Shown here: piece after piece, positions 55,228-64,000 of the stretch | How the letters are laid out: the number at the start of each line of letters is the position of its first letter | Numbering within the stretch: the first letter of the stretch is position 1 | Source: Nelumbo lutea | Lineage: Eukaryota; Streptophyta; Magnoliopsida; Proteales; Nelumbonaceae | Assembly (NCBI GenBank): GCA_022828595.1 | Contig: JAKGHH010000002.1 | Location: 106,823,254-106,887,253 of the forward strand | Direction: 5' to 3' | DNA: 64,000 nt | The notes under the pieces: generated by a model | Databases searched by the model: none | Told to the model about the DNA's origin: nothing | What the model saw: the letters and a program-made list of their open reading frames with translations, nothing else | Program-made: the position numbers and the translations under genes

Positions 55228-56858
55228 ACAATCAGCAAATGGAAGGGTATATAAGATTTTTAAGGCAAATTTCTATAATGTTTAAAGCAGGACGATTTTA
55301 CCCCTTAAATCCAATACCAATCTATACAAAGTTTGAGAATTATGGAATTAGGATACTTGGCTAATTTTGTTAGGGACAATCTTGTAATGGAAATTATTTT
55401 CTTTTATACTCAGTGTAATTTTAAGGCTACATTGCTAAGACATTAGCAATGATCAAGTTGGGGGGTGTGATAACTTTGTATTTTGATGCCTTAACGGGCA
55501 TCATTTTAGGGTTACCTAGGCCTTAGAATAGCCAAAATGTGCCCTTTTCCCAATTAAATTCAATATTGTGACCTCTGAGGATTCTTGTGCAAATCCTAGG
55601 GAAAATTGGGGAAGTTTTAGGGCTGAAATGCAGTTTTTGGGAAGCTAGTGTGAGTTCCAACTGAGAGAGGGAGTGATTCTGTGAAAAACTGAGCATAGGA
55701 GGGTGCCTCCTATCTGCCAAACCCAGATAGGTGCCCCTCCTACTGTATTAGCATACTCCTCTCTCCTTAGCAAACCCTAGGGCGCCTCCCCACTCATTCT
55801 TTTCACTTCTAACAAATCCTAGCCGCCCCTAACTATCAAATCTCCGCCCTCCACTCTCTCCTAACCTCTAATCTCAACCATCCAAGCCTTAGCAGCCCCT
55901 CATACCCATAGATCTCTCCCTAGACAACATCCTAGCCTTACACCTCACTCCTGAAACCTCAACCAATCAACTTAGGGCACCACATCACACCAACCGATGA
56001 CCTTTCTCCAGTTATAGGCACCCAAATCTGCACCCTCCATTCTAGGCACCCAAATCTCATCCCTACATAATATTGGGCACTCTCTCCTCCTCTTTTCAAC
56101 CTTAGGATCTCCCTAAAACAATCCTAACCCTCCATTCTCAAACCTTAGGTCGCCCATATTTCTGCATATACCCAAGAGTTGTCCATCTCTTCCTCTCTAA
56201 TCCTAGTTTTGTCCACCATTCTCTATAAAAAAGAACCCAAGGGCCTTGGAGAAGGGGTTAGTCAATTCACCCAGTTCACAAGGGTAAGGTTTCTTGAGGA
56301 GTTTGAGGGTTATAGAAGGGAAGAACGCTTATATCTTGTCAGGAGGGGTTCCTATAAGAAGTCCAACCAATCTGCAACTACCACCACTGGATTTGATTAG
56401 CCATCATTTTCATTTTCTTTATTTTCTTTTATGTTAATTTTATTCCAGCAATCTTTTAGATTTAATTTTTGTTCGTTTGTGTGTTTTGTAGATCTGAATT
56501 CGTCCAGTTCAAGGCTAAGGTGTCTCGAGGGGTTCGAGGGCTGAACGGAAGGAGAAAGCTTGTATTTCGTCTTCCCGGACAGCTACCACCACTGGATTTG
56601 AATTTTGGATCACTTTTATTTATTTCTTTTATTGATTTCAGTGTTCTTTAATTTCCTAACATAAATTATTGTCTTGTCTAATTCTGAACATTTAATTTCA
56701 GCATTAATAAATTTTATTTTCTGATTTTCTGCAAATCCTAGATCCATTTTCCTTTTATTTGTCTAGAACAAAAAAAAAATAAAAATAAAAATTATTCTTG
56801 CTTCCCTATGGGTTTGACCCCTTTATCACCACATACTATGTTGTTTAAGGTTATGACA
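55228..56858 (+). repeat. Athila 3' end: internal tail, polypurine tract and LTR
   Basis: 55228-55467 repeats the tail seen at 43180-43422, including GTTTGAGAAT and the tract AAGTTGGGGGGTG. The LTR then starts TGATAACTTTG at 55468 and runs through CCCTCCTACTGTATTAGCAT, AATCCTAGTTTTGTCCACC and CTATAAAAAAGAACCC to about 56858 (end ATGACA, uncertain). It is the most complete copy of the LTR family here. No 5' partner was found. Confidence 0.75.
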
Positions 56859-57179
56859 TTGTTTTGCTAGTGTCCTTCGTCGGAGATGTTGAGGCATCTG
56901 CGCTTGTGAGGACATCGGTATTCATTTTTAGTGTCTTCATTTGAGCCATGGTCACTATGTCTAGTTTTGCATGATTCTAGAGCATGCAACTGAGTAGAAA
57001 AAGTTGGTATTTTAAGTTGCACGCCTTGCCTATGTTTTGCTCTTAATTAGTCTCTTGGGTAGTTGATTGTGCGATTGTCAAGGAAAGCCTTGTGATTGTT
57101 AATTGTTTGGTCCATTCGTTTGTAGTTGTACTAGACGTGCCCCACTAATCCACAGTTTGCACAAACCCGTGGTAGTTGC
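56859..57179. other. No gene seen
   Basis: T-rich spacer after the LTR. No coding signal. Confidence 0.4.
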
Positions 57180-57612
57180 TCATAGTAGGAGCAAAGCAAG
57201 ATAGGTTTCCCTAAGAAAATGAAGAAGCGACCTGTATAGAGTGGTTCCTATAGATTGGTGATGATCTTCCTTCGGACGTAGAGTCCACGGGTTATTGGAG
57301 CTGATTTTTTCTTGATTTGGTATAACTTTTCTTGCAAAATTTTCCAAAAAACAGATCCTTGTTTCCTCTACCATGCTTCATGGGATCATGTGAATCTGCA
57401 ACCAAACTCGCTAGGACCATACTTTCTCAATTGCTTCAGTAGCATAGTCTAACCATTCTTCGAGCAATATCCAACTAGACTTATAGAACCATGAACCTCC
57501 TTCCAAGGATGTTGTTTTGTCTGCAGGTTGCTCGAAGATGAATTCAATGTTGCCGTTATCAATAAATTTGATTGAAATTGAAGTGTGAATATTCCATAAT
57601 TCTTTAATGTAC

Positions 57613-57823
57613 TGTTAGGATTGAATTAAGAGTCTCCGTTGTGATTGAATTAGGAGTCTCATTTTGTATACATCTTCTTATCCTTGTCATGTATTCAGTT
57701 AGGAAAAGTAAGTTTGAGTCCTTGTAAACGTAGGAGACTCGACTGTATTCATGTATATATATATCGGCATTCTCAACGAATAAGAACAAAAAAGAATAAA
57801 CCGGAAAAGCTCTGGTTTTTACA
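57613..57823 (+). repeat. 5' LTR of the 57.6 kb copia
   Basis: 211 bp, with TATATATATAT near 57757 as the likely TATA region. Confidence 0.92.
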
Positions 57824-57836
57824 TGGTATTAGAGCC
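57824..57836 (+). promoter_or_regulatory. Primer-binding site for tRNA-Met, one mismatch
   Basis: TGGTATTAGAGCC follows the LTR directly; it differs from the usual TGGTATCAGAGC by a T at position 7. Confidence 0.85.
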
Positions 57837-57906
57837 TCGAAATAGGAGCAAGTGGTCTACATTCCATGACCACAGGAGATTCAGTTCGGCACTGTGTTTT
57901 TCATAG

Positions 57907-58206
57907 AGCTCTTCCGACAGTTATTCTTGTGCGCATAACAGAGAAGACTCCGACGAGTCAACGTTCTTCTTATGCGCATAACAGATTCAGTCTGGCGTTG
58001 TGCTTTTCGTAGAGCAGATTCAGTTCGGCACTGTGCTTTTCACAGAACAGATTCAGTTTGGCATTGTGTTTTTCTCAGACCAAGTTCAGTCCGACACTGT
58101 GTTTTTTGCAGACCAGATTCAGTTCGACACTGTGATTTTTCGTAGAGCTCTTCCGACGGTTCTTCTTGTGCGCATAATAGCGAAGACTCCGGCGAGTCAA
58201 CGTTCT
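57907..58206 (+). repeat. 33-bp tandem repeat in the copia leader, inside a longer duplication
   Basis: Units start at 57982, 58015, 58048, 58081 and 58114, exactly 33 bp apart (CAGATTCAGTTCGGCACTGT and variants). The array is flanked by two copies of a segment of about 62 bp (57907-57970 and 58146-58206) containing AGAGCTCTTCCGAC and GCGCATAA. The array is open in the plus frame and would code for 11-residue repeats such as EQIQFGTVLFT. Confidence 0.88.
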
Positions 58207-58299
58207 GCGGTAGTTTTTTTTGAGACATCTGGAGATCGGTTCTCTATCTTTTGTGGTGATTCTGCCGCCGATTGTGGGCTTTTAGACACAATAGTCGGC

Positions 58300-58690
58300 A
58301 TGACTGAAAACGGAGAAAAAGGAGCAAGGGCAGGAGGAAAAGGTCGTGGCGGCCAAGTCAAGGCCGATACAGCTAAAGCCTCTACGCAAGGCAATGCGTC
58401 TCAAGGAGAATCAATTGATCCAACCAAGACTGGGTTAAATGGACCGAGTAGTGAGCAGTGGAGCATGCTGCTCAACCTTTTGAACACAAAGAAAGAGGGG
58501 AGTCAACGACTAAGTGGTAAGCAAAAATTGTCAGAATGGATAATAGACACAAGGGTCTCTCGTCATATGATAGGAAGCCTCGGGTCAATGAAAGACAAAG
58601 AATGTCATTCCGTGCTCTGTTGGGCTACCAGACAGGAAAGCAACAATAGCAGAGAAAGAAGGCATAGTTGCATTAGACGATCATCTGAAA
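58300..58690 (+). pseudogene. Copia gag tail and protease start
   Basis: An ATG at 58300 opens MTENGEKGARAGGKGRGGQV. After QWSMLLNLLNTKKEGSQRLS the frame reaches the protease start EWIIDTRVSRHMIGS, where the family has DSGAS. The gag domain with YLEW and the zinc knuckle are absent, so gag is reduced to a basic linker. A frameshift near 58620 moves the rest of the protease (LTSVLYVPSLNCNLLSISQL) to another frame. Confidence 0.75.
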
Positions 58691-59800
58691 CTGACTAGTG
58701 TTTTATATGTGCCTAGTTTGAATTGCAACTTACTTTCTATATCGCAATTGATTGAGGAATCAACTTGTATTGTCCAGTTCACTAATAAATTTTGTGTGAT
58801 ACAGGACTGCACTACGAGGATGCTGATTGGAGCGGGTGAGTAGCGAGAGGGACTCTATTATTTCCAAAGCATTGCATCAGCAAGAGCAATGAAGACTACA
58901 GAGAGTAGGACGTGTGATATTTGGCATCAAAGGTTAAAGCATCATTCTTATAGAATTATTAAGTTGCTGCCTTTTATTAGCACTAAGAATAATAATGATG
59001 ACAGTATTAAGGATTGTGATGCATGCTTCTGAGCTAAACAATGTCGATAAGAGTTTGTTTCTAGTAATAATAAAGCATCCGATATTTTTGAGTTAATTCA
59101 TTGTGATTTGTGGGGTCCTTATAGAACTATAGCTTCTTGTGGTGTTCATTATTTTTTGACCATAGTAGAAGATTTTTCTAGAGGCGTTTGGATTTATCTT
59201 CTGGTTGATAAGACGAAAGTGGGACGAGTTCTTCGAATTTTTTTTGCTATGGTTCAAAGGCAATTTAACAAAGGTGATCCGTACTGATAATGGGACTAAG
59301 TTTATATGCTTGGCTAGTTATTTTGCTGAAAGTGGTATTATTCATCAAACCACTTGTGCCGGGACCTCTCAACAAAACAGGAGGGTTGAACGCAAGCACC
59401 GCCACATACTCAATGTTGCCTGAGCTTTGTGCTTTCAAGTCAGTTTATCTATTGATTTTTGGGGGGAATGCGTCCTGACTGCATGCTATTTGATCAATCA
59501 GACACCGTCTATTCTATTGAAGGGAAAGACTCCCTATGAAATGTTATTTGGGCAACCTCCTTATGATAATGTGAGATTTTTTTTTTTTGCTTAGCATATG
59601 CGCAAAATCATGGACATGGAGGGGATAAATTTGTCAGTCGAACTAGACAGTGTGTTTTTGTTGGGTATCCTTTTGGAAAGAAAGGATGTAGCTTGTATGA
59701 TTTAGAGTCCGACATGTTCTTTGCATAAAGAGATGTTACTTTTTTAGAGCATGGATTCCTGTATGCACACAAGGAAGATGCACAACCGAACAAAGCACAA
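58690..59800 (+). pseudogene. Copia integrase remnant
   Basis: Pieces in order: DIWHQRLKHHSYRIIKLLPF (pre-integrase with HHCC start), FELIHCDLWGPYRTIASCGV with the first catalytic D, FLTIVEDFSRGVWIYLL, then in a shifted frame VIRTDNGTKFICL with the second D, and TSQQNRRVERKHRHIL with the E. All three acids can be found, but only across several frames and stops (for example at about 59030 and 59040). The C-terminal linker up to 60.2 kb is barely readable. Confidence 0.8.
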
Positions 59801-60249
59801 GGCCAATTTAATTATGGAATAGGTGGGACAGATGAGGTGTTGGTACCATCCACTTATTTACCTGGACTAGCAAACGACGAGGTGGAGCCTAACCAGCGAG
59901 GTGAACCCACTGAAGAAGGAGTCCGTGGAGAAGAAGGAACTTGCGTAGTCCCGAATGCAAATGCTGGTGAACCCATGGTGAACCCATGCATTCTTGTGAT
60001 GCTACTATAGAAAATGCAAGCGAAGACGACCCTGATGTCAGGGGGTGGCGATATTGAGCAACAATAGCACTCCGAATTTCAACAGCAGCACTTTGAATTT
60101 CATTTGGGGCGTGGGCATCGACAGAAATCACAGTCCACAAGGTTGAGAGATTATGTGCTTCACACCACACAGCGCTTGAATCCCTCTCCGCGTCCCTTTG
60201 AAAGCTCACTCAGCCAATCACATTCTGCCCTTATCCCATAGATAACTAT

Positions 60250-61759
60250 GTGAACTGTAACAAATTTTCTTGTCGACGTCGTGCTTTCTTGGTAGCTATT
60301 ACAGCAGGAATTGAACCTACTTCTTTTGCTGAGGCCGTAAAGGATGAAAAATGGAGGGATGCAATGAAGAAAGAAATACAAGCACTTGAAAATAATCAGG
60401 CATGGACTGTGGAGCCTTTGCCATCCGAAAAACGAGCCATAGGATGCAAATGGTTGTATCGAATCAAGTATAATGCTGATGGGACAGTGGAAAGATACAA
60501 AGCCCGTATTGTGATTTTTGGGAACAAGCAGGTCGAGGGAATTGATTCCTTACAGTCGCAACAGTTAGAAATTGGGAACTTCATCAAATGGACGTTCTAC
60601 ATGCGAATGCCTCTGGGTTTCCAGTCAGATAAACCAAGTATGGTGTGTCGGTTGCAAAAATCTCTGTATGGCTTGAAACAAGCGCCGAGATGTTGGTTTT
60701 CTAAATTAACCGCAACTTTAAAGACATATGGGTTTCAACAATTATGTTCAGATTACTCCCTCTTCACCTTTCGTCAAGACAGGGTGCATGTGCTTGTTCT
60801 CGTATATGTGGACGACATTATCGTGTCAGGTAATGATCGTATGGCAATTCAAATCTTCAAGAAATATTTGAGTGACTGCTTCCATATGAAAAACTTGAGA
60901 TCATTGAAATACTTTTTGGGCATTGAAGTTGCCCGAAACTCAAAAGGAATTTTTCTGTCTCAATGTAAGTATGCTTTGGATATTATCTCTGAAGTTGGAT
61001 TACTTGGTGCAAAACCTGCTCCTTTTCCTCTAGAGCAGAATCATAATCACCCTGACAGATGGACCCCTCTTATCTAATCTTGAGTGATACAGGCGCTTGG
61101 TGGGGAGGCTTATTTATCTCTCAGTAACGCGTCCAGAATTGTCTTATTGTGTGCATGTTCTGTCCCAATTCACGCAGCAACCGCAAGAAAGACATTGGGA
61201 GGCTGCATTACAAGTGGTACGCTACTTGAAAGGAAATCTTGGTCAAGGAATTCTCTTGCATTCAGACTATGACTTGTAGTTATATGCATGGTGTGATTCA
61301 GACTGGGCGAGCTGTCCTTTGTCCCGACGTTCTCTATCTGGGTGGTTTATTATGCTTGGGAAATCATCGATTTTCTGGAAAACTAAGAAACAACACACTG
61401 TGGCTCGTTCTTCAGTGGAAGTAGAGTATCGGTCTATGGCCACGGCCACGTGTGAATTAAAATGGTTGAAGGGATTGTTATTAGCTCTTGGAATTACGCA
61501 TTCGAACCCAATGCGATTATATTGTGATAGTCAGGCAGGCTTGCATATTGCAGCAAATTCAGTGTTTCATGAGCGTACAAAACATATTGAAGTTGATTGC
61601 CATTTTGTATGTGATGAGATTCAAAATGGTTGCATTCGTCCTGCTTATGTGTCGACTACCGTTCAGCTGATTGACATTTTTACAAAGGCATTGGGTCGCA
61701 GAGAATTTGAGTACTTTCTCCGTAAGTTGGATATTCACAATCTGCATGCTCCAACTTGA
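60250..61759 (+). pseudogene. Copia reverse transcriptase and RNase H; RT motif A deleted
   Basis: The frame 60250-61077 starts near AVKDEKWRDAMKKEIQALEN and reads GCKWLYRIKYNADGTVERYK, then QVEGIDS. Between residues about 98 and 117 a block of some 50 codons is missing or scrambled. This block holds motif A with a catalytic aspartate. The frame resumes at YMRMPLGFQ, with SLYGLKQAPRCW and the catalytic YVDD at residues 186-189. RNase H begins at 61097 (LIYLSVTRPELSYCVHVL), loses frame near 61279, and continues from about 61280 in 61319-61759 (CDSDWASC, ARSSVEVEYRSM, LYCDSQAGLHIAANSVFHER, DIFTKAL), ending next to the polypurine tract. Confidence 0.9.
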
Positions 61760-61769
61760 GGGGGGGGGG

Positions 61770-61979
61770 TGTTAGGATTGAATTAAGAGTCTCCATTGTG
61801 ATTGAATCAGGAGTCTCCGTTTGTATACATCTTCTTATCCTTGTCATGTATAGTTCAATTAGGAAAAGTAAGTTTGAGTATTGTAAACGTAGGAGACTTG
61901 ACCGTATTCATGTATATATATTGACATTCTCAATGAATAATAACAGAAAAGAACAAACCAGAAAAGCTCTGGCTTTACA
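61770..61979 (+). repeat. 3' LTR of the 57.6 kb copia
   Basis: Follows GAGGGGGGGGGG. Small substitutions and indels separate it from the 5' copy. Confidence 0.92.
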
Positions 61980-62343
61980 TGTACACTGCCAGATCTTCTT
62001 CACCGACTTGTTGACGAGCGAATATTCTCCTGCTTCCTGGACCAAAAGAAGGTACTTGGTGCTCTGTTGCTGAGGTTATTGCGTTTGAAAATTGACTAGT
62101 TGGATATGTTTTCGCGAACACCATGTCATCGTAAGAGATTAGTTTTGGAAGGCTCTTTCCTTGCATGCAAGGTGTCTTCATGCTGTTGAAGCTCTTTCCC
62201 TTTTGAAGCCTCGCTCTTCTTGTCTTTCTCCATTTTACGTGATGACACAGTGAGTCACAGTGACTCCCAATGAAAAAACAGTGACTCATAGTGAAAACAA
62301 AATCAGTAGCTTCTTGATGTGCAAAGACCCAATACACGACCAT

Positions 62344-62870
62344 CCGATGGTATGGGTAGAGTACGATATTATGCTAAACCCAATTCTCTCCAATCTTTTG
62401 TATGAAGGATAATTATAATTTTATGTATTTTTTACATGTTTTAATAGAAAAGTTGGTAAATTTGATGTTTGTCCATGTTATTTTACTTGTTTATTACTTA
62501 TATATAATAAGGAATGATGTGAAATTAGATGTGAATTCTTAACCTAACCTTCCAAGTCAATCCACCCCACCCTGATCATGAAGGGTAGGGTCGGGGGAGG
62601 GTTTTGCATTTTAGTTTGTAGATAGGGTTTGGATTTTGAAAATTCAACCCACTGTAGGTTTTGGGTAGGGTGTGGGTTAGGAGGTTTGGGGAAGCATAGA
62701 GGGTTTGGAATTTACAAAATCCTCCCCAAATTCATCATATTGCCATCCCTAATGATATGGTGGCTTTGCAATATCCTTTGACATATTTTGAACAAGTCAT
62801 TTGTATAAAATTTTGAAAACTAGTTGTATATTGGGAGTTCAGATCTGCGCCCCACAACGGGGCACCCCAT
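62344..62870. other. No gene seen; possible hAT fragment
   Basis: Near 62530-62750, GGGTAGGGTCGGGGGAGGG and ATATTGCCATCCCTAAT resemble the ends of some hAT MITEs, but only one convincing end is visible and no TSD was found. Confidence 0.35.
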
Positions 62871-62993
62871 AATGTCCCACAGCACATTCACACCATGTAT
62901 TGGGAACATCTCCCGATGATGTATCAGAAGTGATGATATCATCATCGGGAAATATTCTCAATACATGGCGAGGATGTGCTGTGAGACATTGTG
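62871..62993. repeat. Long imperfect hairpin
   Basis: The left arm (about 62871-62926) and right arm (about 62934-62993) are inverted copies of each other with a handful of mismatches and a loop of a few bases. Key matched words are CACAGCACAT / ATGTGCTGTG, CCATGTATTG / CAATACATGG and TCCCGATGATG / CATCATCGGGA. No TSD is clear. Could be a tiny foldback MITE or a small-RNA precursor. Confidence 0.7.
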
Positions 62994-64000
62994 GAGCAGT
63001 GATGAGACTAAGAAATGAAAATGAACTTAAGTTCAAATAGTGAATGGGTTTTTTTATCAAATAATTTTTATAAAGCATAAAAAATACATTTTAATATTTT
63101 ATTTTTATATTTTGGGTTGTGGCCTTGTGGGGCTAACTTTTCACAAAACAAAAGAAGAAATCTCCAAATTGTCAATGACAAAGACACATGAAATGTTGAG
63201 AAGTTATAAAAGTGGGCAACCTATATTTTAATCCCAAGAAAAGAAAAACAATTCAAGGACCACAAGCTTGCAATAAATTGCATGGTAGGGACTTAGTTAG
63301 GAAGTATATAAACGAATCGAATTTGGATGTATCTAATCTAATCTCTGCTTGCAGTTCTACGGAGACCGTCCTTCAATTATTAAACCGTGGAAACCTTATT
63401 CACTTATATAGCTACAATTGCAAATAAAAATTGGAATCTTGGTTTATTCCCATAGTGTGTTTGATTCAAACAGGAATTAGAATGAGAATAAAAAATCAGT
63501 TGGAATGTGATTTTATTCTCAAGGAAAGAGGAGATAATGGTTAATTCCTTAAATGGAAGAATGTCATTTCACCAGGAATGAGAATAAGATTCCAATTCTG
63601 CCCAAACAAATAGTTAGTTAGATTTCAGACCCCTATTCTTACAAATCATATAGTCCCTACATTGAATGACAAAATTAGGGATATCAAATGGGTCTGGTTT
63701 AGTTCAACCTGAGCCCAATCTAGAGTAATGCCAATACTGAAATGTATACTTGTACTCAATCAAGCTTATCTATATCTATACTATTAATAAAATAGTGAAT
63801 AGTCCCATTTTTTGGACTTTTCATTAGACATTTTTACCTTTTGCCTAAACAGCATACAATGGGCATAAAAAATGACATATATGTCCTTTACTCTCACTCC
63901 AAAAACTGACAATTTATAAGAAACTGTCCACTTATAATAATTAAGAAACTGTCCACTTATAACTGTTCAAAGGCTGTCTATGAATTATAAATAATTTTAT
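62994..64000. other. No gene seen
   Basis: AT-rich. Near 63455-63610 the words GATTCAAACAGGAATTAGAATG and ATTCTGCCCAAACAAATAG suggest a worn MITE. A short direct repeat AAGAAACTGTCCACTTATAA occurs twice near 63919 and 63944. Confidence 0.4.

Larger units (their letters stand above)
57613..61979 (+). mobile_element. Structurally complete Ty1/copia element, 4,367 bp, TSD TGTAC
   Basis: The two LTRs (57613-57823 and 61770-61979) start TGTTAGGATTG, end TTTACA and are flanked by TGTAC at 57608-57612 and 61980-61984. A primer-binding site and a G-rich polypurine tract lie in the right places. The LTRs differ at roughly 9-10 percent of positions by eye, so the insertion is old. Coding parts are decayed: gag is mostly gone and the reverse transcriptase has lost a catalytic block. 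Length is slightly short for an autonomous copia element. Confidence 0.92.
57180..62235 (-). pseudogene. LINE ORF1 (DUF4283-like) split by a copia element
   Basis: On the minus strand an ORF1 N-terminal part (62235-61985; a possible start reads MEKDKKSEASKGKELQQHED, then frame-shifted SYDDMVFAKTYPTSQF and EHQVPSFGPGSRRIFARQQV) is cut at 61984. It resumes at 57612 with FIDNGNIEFIFEQPADKTTS, GGSWFYKSSWILLEEWLDY and RVWLQIHMIP. The latter fits the DUF4283 pattern of plant L1 ORF1 (GPW-F-G, W-RI/VWLQI). The TSD of the copia element (TGTAC) sits exactly at the break. Frameshifts are present on both sides. ORF2 is not found. Confidence 0.6.

Noticed and set aside
57982..58146. CRISPR-like array, because of the regular 33-bp spacing
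   Set aside because: Units are contiguous tandem repeats without spacers, and they lie in a plant retrotransposon leader.

Overview
The window looks like nuclear DNA of a flowering plant, probably not a grass. It is AT-rich and made mostly of old, nested transposable elements. They include Ty1/copia elements, Ty3/gypsy elements (a chromodomain chromovirus plus TAT-like and Athila-like pieces), L1-type LINEs with a C-terminal RNase H, hAT elements and PIF/Harbinger elements. Two host-type proteins can be read with confidence. One is the first coding exon of an alkaline ceramidase (ACER type) at 3.2-3.5 kb on the minus strand. The other is a three-exon piece of an APRR2-type GARP transcription factor at 48.65-49.71 kb, which lies inside a DNA transposon. 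A short gene-like structure with a possible promoter sits at 33.8-35.2 kb on the minus strand. Species cannot be fixed from this sequence; the abundance of LINEs is only a weak hint.

Layout. 0-2.8 kb: two decayed copia 3' ends. 3.2-3.5 kb: ceramidase exon, whose following exons must lie beyond the left edge. 4.2-7.0 kb: copia LTR with gag-protease, hit by a 320-bp LINE. 7.2-9.0 and 10.5-12.5 kb: LINE ORF2 fragments. 12.7-16.2 kb: copia with an open integrase frame that stops before the reverse transcriptase. 16.6-18.6 kb: minus-strand LINE ORF1 with no ORF2. 19.0-19.4 kb: two tRNA-like copies. 22.2-32.5 kb: chromovirus with an inverted LTR pair at its left, interrupted by a 630-bp hAT MITE and by a 3.0-kb LINE that itself holds a 1.27-kb hAT element. 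32.5-33.1 kb: two LINE or SINE tails. 36-39 kb: two MITE-like elements. 37.7-43.4 kb: TAT-like LTRs and gag, fused to an Athila-like protease.

43.4-51.3 kb is a nest that can be resolved from target-site duplications. An Athila-type LTR contains an inverted solo LTR (TSD CTCAG). The solo LTR contains a 5.1-kb PIF/Harbinger element (TSD TTA). That element carries the APRR2 exons together with a Myb/SANT-like and transposase remnant. 51.6-57 kb: more LTRs of the same family and a minus-strand gypsy ORF of the PF04195 type. 57.6-62.0 kb: a complete but coding-dead copia element (TSD TGTAC) inserted in a LINE ORF1. 62.3-64.0 kb: an AT-rich stretch with one strong hairpin.

The genes here do not form a pathway; the relationships between them are insertion, truncation and capture. 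The most interesting point is the host-gene capture by a PIF/Harbinger element. Next come several 10-20 bp poly(A) insertions flanked by 12-17 bp duplications, which look like LINE insertions cut back to almost nothing. All alignments were made by eye, so boundaries without a stated TSD are approximate.
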